Assembly: GCA_900758955.1 (NCBI GenBank)
Contig: CAAETL010000179.1
Location: 1-7,639 of the forward strand
Reading direction: 5' to 3'
Length of the DNA stretch: 7,639 bases
DNA from: an uncultured Oscillospiraceae bacterium
Lineage (GTDB): Bacteria; Bacillota; Clostridia; Oscillospirales; Oscillospiraceae
Within the stretch, counting starts at the first letter, position 1. Each line of letters begins with the position of its first letter. Under the pieces are notes generated by a model that ran no database searches, was not told the DNA's origin, and saw only the letters and a program-made list of their open reading frames with translations. This document shows positions 1 to 6,128 of this stretch, piece after piece. The position numbers and the translations under genes are program-made.

Positions 1-518
1 CGGTAGGCCTCGGGGGTAAGATCCAAAATTTCCGCCGCAATCCGGCTGTCCAGCCGGAACATCGTGCCCAACACATAGATGCATCGGCTCTCTGCGTCCA
101 AGCATTGGAGCATCACATTGGAGCAGGAGAGCTTCAGCTCCCGTTCCAAGAGGCCTTGGTCCACCCCGCCGCTCAGATCGGGAACATCGGCCTCACGACC
201 AGAGACGATGTCCTCCCCGTAGACCTCGAAGCTCAGGGGACGCTGGGCGAACATGCCCTTGCGATAGCTTTTCAAATGGTTGACGGCAACCCGAAATACC
301 CAGGTTTGCAGGCTGCTCTTGCCCTGAAACGACGACAAATGGGTCATCACCTTTATGAGGATCTCCTGGGTGGCGTCCTCCGCGTCAGGAATCCTCCCCA
401 GCATTCTAAGGGACAAGTTGAATACCATGTCCTGTACGCTGCACAGGATCGACTCCAGCGCCTTTTCATCGCCGGAAACGGCCGCTTTGATGCAAGCTTC
501 CTCATTCGTTATGTTCAT
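1..518 (-). CDS. ECF-type RNA polymerase sigma factor (C-terminus cut by window edge)
   Basis: Translating the minus strand from the ATG at 516-518 gives 172 open codons that run off the left edge, so the end of the protein is missing. The start is supported by a perfect AGGAGGTG ribosome site at 524-531, five bases upstream. Residues about 10-88 fit sigma region 2: the core-binding stretch includes DAEDATQEILIKV (45-57), followed by the -10 recognition segment with LQTWVFRVAVNHLKSYRK (70-87). Residues about 125-172 fit sigma region 4, ending in an AAEILDLTPEAY helix-turn-helix segment. There is no room for region 3, which is typical of ECF factors. It would direct RNA polymerase to a small regulon. 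From memory, relatives with the same CxxxMLxCLD start to region 4 often carry a cysteine-rich C-terminal tail rather than depending on a classical anti-sigma factor, but that part lies outside the window. Its regulon and inducing signal cannot be told from here. Confidence 0.88.
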   Translation of the reverse strand, partial: MNITNEEACIKAAVSGDEKALESILCSVQDMVFNLSLRMLGRIPDAEDATQEILIKVMTHLSSFQGKSSLQTWVFRVAVNHLKSYRKGMFAQRPLSFEVYGEDIVSGREADVPDLSGGVDQGLLERELKLSCSNVMLQCLDAESRCIYVLGTMFRLDSRIAAEILDLTPEAY

Positions 519-537
519 AAAAACACCTCCTATTTCA

Positions 538-566
538 TTAGACTGCAAATTGGGGGGCGTGTGACA
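538..566 (-). promoter_or_regulatory. Candidate ECF-type promoter of the sigma factor gene
   Basis: On the minus strand a TGTCAC element (561-566) and a GTCTAA element (538-543) are separated by 17 bases. A TGTnAC-like -35 with a (C)GTC-containing -10 is a layout used by several Gram-positive ECF sigma factors, which often transcribe their own genes. It sits between the upstream terminator and the AGGAGGTG site. The implied leader would be very short, starting near 531 at the ribosome site itself, and that lowers confidence. I see no convincing sigma-A promoter in the same interval. Confidence 0.4.
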
Positions 567-575
567 GAATACATG

Positions 576-613
576 AAAAAGCCGCAGGATACGAGTTACG
601 ATCCTGCGGCTTT
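576..613 (-). terminator. Intrinsic terminator after the M13 peptidase gene
   Basis: A perfect 10-bp GC-rich stem, GCCGCAGGAT (581-590) with ATCCTGCGGC (601-610), encloses a 10-base loop and is extended by three A-T pairs. Read on the minus strand it is followed by five Ts (576-580), the expected form of a Rho-independent terminator. It lies about 45 bases after the stop codon of the peptidase gene. On the plus strand the tail is only TTTCTG, so it should act mainly on leftward transcription. Confidence 0.85.
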
Positions 614-658
614 CTGAATTATCAGTCCCATCTGACAGAGAACATCAGTGCGGCTACA

Positions 659-3013
659 TTACCAGATGGAAACCCGCTCCGCCGGAGCCAGGTACATGCC
701 GTCGCCTTCCTGAATGCCAAAGGTCTCATAGAACTCATCCAGAGATTGGAGAGGAAGCATGCCGCGGAGCTTATCCGGGGCGTGGACGTCAATCTGGGTA
801 AAGTAGGACGCCGTGTCCCGGGTCATGGTGGAGGCCCAAGTCTGGGCCATAGCCCGGAACATGGTCTCCAGGTCGGGGTTGGGTTCTTGCTTGGCAGCTT
901 CCAGGATGCAGGCGGCCGCGCCCAGGTCGGCAATATTCTCAGACAAGGTCAGAGTGCCGTTGCAGGTGATGCCGGGCGCCGCTTCTTGGCCGTCATAATA
1001 GGCCACCGCCTGATTGCAAAGCTTCTGGAAGGCCGCATAGTCCTCAGCAGTCCACCAATCGGCAGCGTTGCCGTTTTTATCGTATTTCGCGCCGTTGTTG
1101 TCAAAGGCATGGGTAATCTCGTGGGCGATTACATAGCCGATTCCGCCCAAATTCTGCTCCCGGGATGCCTTTACGTCATACATGGGTGACTGGAGAATGC
1201 CGGCCGGGAAAACAATTTCATTGTTGGTGGGAACATAGCAGGCGTTTACTGTATAGGGACTCATCGCCCATAGGCCCTTATCTACCGGCTTGCTCTGCCA
1301 ATCAATCAGAATCTGCTTGTTTGCCTTGGCCACGGTAATCATATTATCAAAGTAGCTGCCACCCTCGGCTTTGCTCTTTAGCGTTACGCCTTTGAGCAGA
1401 TCGTTCCACTCGTCGTCGTCCGGGTAGCCGACTTTCACGCCCATGGCATCCAGCTTTTCCACCGCCTTTTGCTTGGTGGTATCACTCATCCAGTCCAATT
1501 TTTGAATCTTTTCCCGATAGATTTTGATGAAATCCTTTACCATATCCTCCACATCCGCCTTAGCTTCCGGGGAGAAATAGGCCTCGGCATACAGGTGGCC
1601 CAGTTCATCTGAGAGTATGCCCTGTACAATTTGGGTGGCGACTTCTTCGTCAGTCTGCGTGCCCTGGGTCCCCATGAAAGCCTGCTGATACGCATCGGAG
1701 GCGTCCCAGAAGTCATGACTCAGGTAACCGCCGTAGCCCGCCAGCAGCGAGGTCCGTACGAGCAGCTTGAGATCCTCTACATGGGCGTCGTCAAAGTACG
1801 CGGCGGTGGCTTTCAGCAAGCCGGGGTCAGACACAATAATTTGACTGGACGCGGCCAGTCCGGAGTCCGCGTAAACCGCATCCAAATCCACATGGGGGAA
1901 CATGGCCTTGAGCTGCTCCATGGTGTAGACGTTATAGATCTTATCCACATCGCTATACTCCTGCTGATCCAGGCGGCTGGGGGAGATCGCCTTTTCCATG
2001 TCCCACATCCGCTGGGCGTCGGTCTTGGCGGAGGCCGCATCCTGGCCCCCAATCTGGAGTATTGTCTGAATGTAGGTCAAGTAGGCTTCCTTTTTCGTGC
2101 CGCCGTTCTCGACATAGATTTCTTTATTCAGGGAAGGCGAAAATGTGGAAAATGCAACGGTATATTTCGCGCTGTCCTTCATATCTATGGACAATCCAAA
2201 TCCCATCAGCTGGTTGCCGGCCAATTCATCCGCCATTTTATGTCTTACAGCCATGAGTTCTTCCAACGTTTTCGCCTGGTCCACCGCGTCCAAATAGGGC
2301 TGAATGGGGGTAAGACCGGCCGCGTTGCGGGAATCCCAGTCCAGAATGTTGTTGTAGAGCGCGGCGATCCGCTTCGCATCCTCGTTTTTAGGGTTCTGCA
2401 CCGCGGTCTGAATGAGCTTGGACAGAGGCTCCGTATCGTACATGAGGTCGTACAGCGTTCCGCTGATGGAGACGCCAGGCTTCAATGCGGAGGCATCCAA
2501 CCAGCTTTTATTGACGGTAGCGTAGAAGTCGTCTTTCAGGTTGCTGCCTAGAAAACTATAGGTGCGATGGAGAATCAAGTCCATCTGCTCCATGGTTACC
2601 GGCTGGCTGGGAGAAAATGTGGAGGCGCTGGTGCCGGCGATGATGCCCGAACGGAAAATGCTTTGCAGCTCCTCCTGGGCCCATGCCGGTACATCTGTGA
2701 ACTGAGAGGCGGGATATCCCTTGCGGGCGTTGTCTCCCACAGGCGCTGGCAGCGCGCCAAATGCCCGCTGGAGCATTACCATTGCCTCGGCGCGGGTGAC
2801 AGGGTCCTCCAAGCGAAGGTCGCCGTTGGGGTCGCCCCGCAAAATATCCGCAACGGTAACGCCAGGATTATAATCGTCCGCAGCCGCTACCAATGCCTCA
2901 GATACCTGTGATCGTGTGGCGGGGGGATTGGGCTCTGCAGCCAAAGCGGTAGACGCCGTGGTCAGCAGTACCGCAGCGGACAAGGCCGCCGCCAGCAATC
3001 GTTTTAATCTCAT
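659..3013 (-). CDS. Secreted SLH-domain M13 (neprilysin/PepO-type) zinc metallopeptidase
   Basis: The 784-residue product begins with a signal peptide (MRLKRLLAAALSAAVLL, cleavage likely near ALA-A at residues 23-26). Two SLH-like repeats follow: a weaker one at about 41-88 with the PVTRAEAMVML signature, and a clearer one at about 104-153 that opens with FTDV. SLH repeats usually hold proteins to secondary cell-wall polymer, so the enzyme probably sits on the cell surface. The M13 N-terminal domain starts near 160 (DDFYATVNKSWL). The catalytic domain has the substrate-binding NACY (590-593), the zinc site HEITH (631-635), and ENIAD (692-696), which supplies the third zinc ligand E692. The family's C-terminal histidine and arginine are seen as H744 and R750 in DVHAPDKLR. 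All key residues are present, so an active endopeptidase on oligopeptides is expected. The ATG at 3011-3013 has GGAAGG (3024-3029) and AAAAGG (3018-3023) upstream. The gene has its own promoter and terminator and is not part of the ilv operon. The natural substrate is unknown. Confidence 0.93.
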   Translation of the reverse strand: MRLKRLLAAALSAAVLLTTASTALAAEPNPPATRSQVSEALVAAADDYNPGVTVADILRGDPNGDLRLEDPVTRAEAMVMLQRAFGALPAPVGDNARKGYPASQFTDVPAWAQEELQSIFRSGIIAGTSASTFSPSQPVTMEQMDLILHRTYSFLGSNLKDDFYATVNKSWLDASALKPGVSISGTLYDLMYDTEPLSKLIQTAVQNPKNEDAKRIAALYNNILDWDSRNAAGLTPIQPYLDAVDQAKTLEELMAVRHKMADELAGNQLMGFGLSIDMKDSAKYTVAFSTFSPSLNKEIYVENGGTKKEAYLTYIQTILQIGGQDAASAKTDAQRMWDMEKAISPSRLDQQEYSDVDKIYNVYTMEQLKAMFPHVDLDAVYADSGLAASSQIIVSDPGLLKATAAYFDDAHVEDLKLLVRTSLLAGYGGYLSHDFWDASDAYQQAFMGTQGTQTDEEVATQIVQGILSDELGHLYAEAYFSPEAKADVEDMVKDFIKIYREKIQKLDWMSDTTKQKAVEKLDAMGVKVGYPDDDEWNDLLKGVTLKSKAEGGSYFDNMITVAKANKQILIDWQSKPVDKGLWAMSPYTVNACYVPTNNEIVFPAGILQSPMYDVKASREQNLGGIGYVIAHEITHAFDNNGAKYDKNGNAADWWTAEDYAAFQKLCNQAVAYYDGQEAAPGITCNGTLTLSENIADLGAAACILEAAKQEPNPDLETMFRAMAQTWASTMTRDTASYFTQIDVHAPDKLRGMLPLQSLDEFYETFGIQEGDGMYLAPAERVSIW

Positions 3014-3028
3014 GATACCTTTTCCTTC

Positions 3029-3048
3029 CTATTGTACTAGTTCAATAG
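3029..3048. promoter_or_regulatory. Near-perfect 20-bp palindrome, putative operator at the peptidase promoter
   Basis: The sequence CTATTG-T-ACTAGT-T-CAATAG matches its own reverse complement at 18 of 20 positions. The two mismatches are the symmetric bases flanking the central ACTAGT. With the -10 box at 3053-3058, transcription should start near 3046, so the palindrome covers about -2 to +18, a usual place for a repressor site. Such sites are bound by dimeric regulators; a GntR-family (YtrA-like) repressor is one possibility, judged only on the style of the site. No regulator gene is seen in the window. Confidence 0.6.
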
Positions 3049-3052
3049 TGCA

Positions 3053-3081
3053 ATCATACATCATTCCATCTCTTCTGTCAA
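3053..3081 (-). promoter_or_regulatory. Sigma-A promoter of the M13 peptidase gene
   Basis: On the minus strand a consensus TTGACA (-35, at 3076-3081) is separated by exactly 17 bases from TATGAT (-10, at 3053-3058, one mismatch to TATAAT). It lies just downstream of the ridA terminator and about 40 bases before the peptidase start codon. The gene is therefore likely well expressed by the housekeeping sigma factor unless it is repressed at the adjoining palindrome. Confidence 0.85.
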
Positions 3082-3097
3082 GGTTATTTCATTGGCT

Positions 3098-3134
3098 AAA
3101 AAACGCTGCCTGGCGAAATACCAGGCAACGTTTT
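3098..3134 (-). terminator. Intrinsic terminator after ridA (end of the ilv operon)
   Basis: On the minus strand, arms CGTTGCCTGG (3121-3130) and CCAGGCAGCG (3104-3113) pair over 10 bp with a single G-U pair around a 7-base loop (3114-3120). Six Ts (3098-3103) follow. The A-run at 3131-3134 can lengthen the stem. The structure begins about 11 bases after the ridA stop codon and separates the ilv genes from the peptidase promoter. Confidence 0.9.
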
Positions 3135-3145
3135 CATGGCTTAAT

Positions 3146-3517
3146 TTACTTCACGGCAATGCACTCAATCTCCACCTTGGCCCCTTTGGGAATCGCAGCC
3201 ACTTGGACGCAGCTTCGCGCGGGAAACGGCTGGGCGAACGCGCAGGCGTAGACTTCATTCATGTCGGCAAAGTCGGCCAGATCGGCCAGGAAAACGGTGG
3301 TCTTGACCACATTGGCCAGAGAGAGACCCGCCGCTTCCAAAACGCTGCGCAGGTTGCGCAGGGATTGGGCGGTTTGGGCCTGGATGGTGCTGGCCATGGC
3401 GCCGGTCTCCGGGTTAACCGGCAGCTGACCGGAGACAAATACCATACTCCCCATGTCCAAAGCCTGGGAATAGGGACCGATGGCGGCGGGCGCTTGGTTG
3501 GTACGAATAACTTCCAT
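3146..3517 (-). CDS. ridA: RidA family enamine/imine deaminase
   Basis: The 123-residue protein has the usual RidA (YjgF/YER057c/UK114) length and signatures: GPYSQA at 14-19, VSGQLPVNPETG at 28-39, and the C-terminal block PARSCVQVAAIPKGAKVEIE at 99-118. R101 matches the carboxylate-binding arginine (Arg105 in the enteric protein), and C103 and E117 match the other conserved pocket residues. RidA forms a cytosolic trimer. It speeds hydrolysis of 2-aminoacrylate and 2-aminocrotonate, the reactive enamines released by serine/threonine dehydratase, to the 2-keto acid and ammonia. The gene lies 51 bases after ilvA, whose product makes these enamines, and close to ilvE, a PLP enzyme of the kind they damage. 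The ATG at 3515-3517 has AAAGGAG (3527-3533) nine bases upstream. It is the last gene before the operon terminator. Confidence 0.95.
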   Translation of the reverse strand: MEVIRTNQAPAAIGPYSQALDMGSMVFVSGQLPVNPETGAMASTIQAQTAQSLRNLRSVLEAAGLSLANVVKTTVFLADLADFADMNEVYACAFAQPFPARSCVQVAAIPKGAKVEIECIAVK

Positions 3518-3568
3518 GAGACGCTTCTCCTTTCCGTTTTGGACCGTGTCCAGGTCAGGTGGGGTGGG

Positions 3569-4771
3569 TTACTGGGTTCGGACGATCCGGAACCCCGCAC
3601 GGGTGAGTTCTTCTTTGATCTCATCGATCTGAGCAAAGTCGCGGGTCTCCATGCCAATGGTTAGAAAACAACTGGCAATGGCCATATTGGCATCTGATCT
3701 CTCATGGTGCACGGAGACCACATTGGCGCCGCACCGGGAAATGATTTGACTGACCCCCAGCAGTTGGCCGGGCTTATCCTCCAGGGCAATCTGCAAGGTG
3801 CTGTTTCGACCGCTGGTCACAAGGCCCCGGGTAATCACCCGAGAGAGAATATTGACGTCAATATTGCCCCCTGAGAGGATGCAGGCCACCTTTTTGCCGC
3901 GGATGGGCAATTTGCCAAACAAAGCGGCGGCTACGCCCACCGCGCCGGCTCCCTCTGCAATCAGCTTTTGCTTCTCGATAAGCTTTAATATGGCGGCGGC
4001 AATCTCGTCTTCGCTGACGGTGACCAGTTCGTCCACATACTGACGCACCAGATCGAAGGTAATATCGCCGGGATGTTTGACGGCAATGCCGTCGGCAAAG
4101 GTCGGCACGGCATCCAGGGTGATGGACTCCCCCTTCTCCCGGCTGCGGACCATGCTGGCCGCCCGCTCGGCCTGGACGCCATAGACCTTTACGTCCGGGT
4201 TCAGGTTTTTGACGGCATAGGCCACCCCGGAAATCAGTCCGCCTCCCCCGACTGGGACGATCACCGCCTCCACGTCGGCCAGCTGTTCCAAAATCTCCAG
4301 GCCAATGGTCCCCTGCCCGGCGATCACCTGTTCGTCATCAAAGGGGTGAATAAAAGTGGCGCCGGTCTCCTCCTGAAGCTGACAGGCCTTGGCGTAGGCG
4401 TCGTCGTAGGCCCCGGGCACCAGGAGGACCTCGGCCCCAAAGCCCTTGGTGGCCTCCACCTTACTGATGGGGGCACCATCGGGCATGCAGATGATGCTTT
4501 TGGCCCCCATCTTGGTGGCGGCCAGGGCCACGCCTTGGGCGTGATTGCCCGCGCTGCAAGCGATAATGCCCGCCTTTTTCTCCGCATCGCTGAGCTGGCT
4601 GATCTTATAGTAGGCGCCCCGCAGCTTAAAACTGCCGGTCCGCTGTAAATTTTCTGTTTTTAAGTAGATGTGCGTATCTTCGGTAAGATTGGCCGCGTCG
4701 ATGAGATCCGTCCGCCGGGCAACCGATTTCAGCACGAATGCGGCATGATAGATTTTATCCAGTGTAACCAT
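3569..4771 (-). CDS. ilvA: Threonine ammonia-lyase (threonine dehydratase) with C-terminal ACT domain
   Basis: The enzyme converts threonine to 2-oxobutyrate and ammonia with PLP, the entry step to isoleucine, and usually also deaminates serine. The 400-residue product has the PLP lysine K49 in TGSFKLRGA, the SAGNHAQG loop (73-80) that contacts substrate, the phosphate-cradling PVGGGGLISG (173-182), and S300 in CILSGGNID near the pyridine nitrogen. Residues about 326-400 form one ACT domain (LQIALEDKPGQLLGV onward). This is the 'medium form' (about 400 residues, one ACT domain). It is shorter than the enteric biosynthetic IlvA of about 510 residues, which has two regulatory lobes. Medium forms occur in both biosynthetic and catabolic roles. 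Placement beside ilvD and ilvE favours isoleucine synthesis here, and the ACT domain suggests amino-acid feedback. The ATG at 4769-4771 has GAGGAG (4782-4787) about 10 bases upstream, in the 19-base gap after the ATPase gene. Confidence 0.94.
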   Translation of the reverse strand: MVTLDKIYHAAFVLKSVARRTDLIDAANLTEDTHIYLKTENLQRTGSFKLRGAYYKISQLSDAEKKAGIIACSAGNHAQGVALAATKMGAKSIICMPDGAPISKVEATKGFGAEVLLVPGAYDDAYAKACQLQEETGATFIHPFDDEQVIAGQGTIGLEILEQLADVEAVIVPVGGGGLISGVAYAVKNLNPDVKVYGVQAERAASMVRSREKGESITLDAVPTFADGIAVKHPGDITFDLVRQYVDELVTVSEDEIAAAILKLIEKQKLIAEGAGAVGVAAALFGKLPIRGKKVACILSGGNIDVNILSRVITRGLVTSGRNSTLQIALEDKPGQLLGVSQIISRCGANVVSVHHERSDANMAIASCFLTIGMETRDFAQIDEIKEELTRAGFRIVRTQ

Positions 4772-4790
4772 ATGCTGTTATCTCCTCAAC

Positions 4791-6095
4791 TTACCGAAGC
4801 TTTCCGGCCAAATAATTGATAAACTGCTGGGCGGTGCGGCCCGAGATGCCGCCATGGCGCAGCTCCCACTTGTTGGCCTCGGCCAGGAGGATCTCCTGGT
4901 CCACGTCCAGTCCCTCCCGCCGGGCCAATTCGGCCACAATCTCCTGGAACAGACCCCGATTGGGCGTGCTGTAGTTAATCTGCACGCCGAAGCGGCTGGA
5001 TAGAGAGAGCTTCTCCTCCACCGTGTCAGAACGGTGAATATCGCCGTTGTGCTCCATATCGTTTCGATCCTTCCAAGTCTCCCGGATCAGGTGACGGCGG
5101 TTGGATGTAGCATAGAGGAGAATGTTGTCGGGTTTGGTCTCCACGCCGCCTTCGATCACCGCCTTGAGGAACTTATACTCCACCTCGTCCTCCTCAAAGG
5201 AGAGGTCGTCAATAAAGATAATAAAGGCGTAATTGCGGTGTTTGGTGGCGGCAATCACCTGGGAGAGCTCCTGAAACTGATGCTTGTAAATTTCAATCAT
5301 CCGCAGGCCCTGGTCGTAGTACTCATTGAGAAGGGCCTTGACGCTGGAGGATTTGCCCGTGCCGCTGTCCCCGTAGAGGAGAACATTGTTGGCGCGGCGG
5401 CCGCTGATAAAAGCCTCCGTGTTGTGCCGGAGCTCCTTCTTTTGCATCTCATACCCGACCAGGTCGCTGAGTCGAACACCGGCAATGTTATGGATGGGGA
5501 TAAATTCCAACGCATCCCCGCTTCCACGGATGCGAAAGGCCCGGTTCAGACCAAAAAGGCCCACACCCCACTGGCGGTAGAATTCCGTGACAATGCGGAA
5601 AAACGCCTCCCCGTCCCGGGCGGCGGAGAGGGCCCGGCTCAGCGCCCGCACCTTCTCGCTCACGGTCCGGTTATACCGCCGCTCCCGCTTCTCAATGGCC
5701 CGGTAATGGGTCAGGGTGGAAAAGCAATCAATGCCCAAGTCGGCCTCAATGGGGCCAAAATCAAAGTGGAAAAGATTCTGAAATACCGCGAAATCATTCA
5801 TGGCAAAGTGATTCACCGAGCCATCCTGGGCCCCCTGCCGTTCGGCGGTGAGGCTGAAGGAGTTCTCGTTCATCATGATGAGAAAGGTCAAAAAATTTTC
5901 CCAGAGATTGGCGTCGAATCCATAGTCGGTGCCCAGATCCAGCAGACGCTTCACTTGGTCGTAAATCCGGCGGACCAGGCGGGATTTGTCGGTCTGCCCC
6001 GTCTCCCAGTCTGCAAAGATGCCGGCCAGGTTTTCCAGGATGCTGTCACTGCCCAAATCGCCGTATAGAATCAGCTTAGAAACTTCTTGATACAT
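4791..6095 (-). CDS. DUF815 family AAA+ ATPase of unknown role
   Basis: The 434-residue protein has an uncharacterised N-terminal half (about 1-200, predicted soluble, no signal peptide or membrane segment seen) and a C-terminal P-loop ATPase domain. Walker A is GDSGTGKSS (242-250, lysine K248). Walker B is FIIFIDD (291-297), with a DD pair in place of the usual DE. A sensor-1-like asparagine is N332 in LYATSNRRH, an arginine-finger candidate is R368 in LSSRFG, and a sensor-2-like segment is SGRTAQQF (418-425). The wording around the P-loop (RRANNVLLYGDSGTGKSS, then ALLNEY and LRMIEIYKHQ) is the DUF815 pattern as I know it. ATP binding is secure; the substrate and partner are not known for the family. 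It sits between ilvE and ilvA with gaps of 33 and 19 bases, so it is probably co-transcribed with them. The ATG at 6093-6095 has a modest AAGAAGG (6103-6109) upstream, weaker than its neighbours' sites. Confidence 0.88.
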   Translation of the reverse strand: MYQEVSKLILYGDLGSDSILENLAGIFADWETGQTDKSRLVRRIYDQVKRLLDLGTDYGFDANLWENFLTFLIMMNENSFSLTAERQGAQDGSVNHFAMNDFAVFQNLFHFDFGPIEADLGIDCFSTLTHYRAIEKRERRYNRTVSEKVRALSRALSAARDGEAFFRIVTEFYRQWGVGLFGLNRAFRIRGSGDALEFIPIHNIAGVRLSDLVGYEMQKKELRHNTEAFISGRRANNVLLYGDSGTGKSSSVKALLNEYYDQGLRMIEIYKHQFQELSQVIAATKHRNYAFIIFIDDLSFEEDEVEYKFLKAVIEGGVETKPDNILLYATSNRRHLIRETWKDRNDMEHNGDIHRSDTVEEKLSLSSRFGVQINYSTPNRGLFQEIVAELARREGLDVDQEILLAEANKWELRHGGISGRTAQQFINYLAGKLR

Positions 6096-6128
6096 AAGGC
6101 GGCCTTCTTCCTTCCCTGTCGGGGTTCC

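Noticed and set aside
105..617. A 170-codon plus-strand frame at the left end
   Set aside because: It overlaps the sigma factor gene on the other strand, which has a perfect ribosome site and sigma region 2 and 4 motifs, and it runs into the terminator hairpin.
1631..2551. A 306-codon open frame on the plus strand, opposite the M13 peptidase
   Set aside because: Antisense shadow of the peptidase coding frame; no signal, motif or ribosome site supports it.
3541..3551. Small inverted repeat GGAC-CGT-GTCC between ilvA and ridA
   Set aside because: Only a 4-bp stem with a 3-base loop and no T-run; too weak for a terminator or attenuator.
3569..4771. Could ilvA be a purely catabolic threonine dehydratase (TdcB-like) or a serine racemase?
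   Set aside because: The C-terminal ACT domain and the ilvD-ilvE neighbourhood favour a regulated, biosynthetic threonine ammonia-lyase, though a side activity on serine is expected.
5034..6068. A 344-codon open frame on the plus strand, opposite the ATPase gene
   Set aside because: It lies wholly antisense to a gene with clear Walker motifs, its translation is low-complexity in character with no recognisable domain, and such mirror frames are common opposite GC-rich genes.
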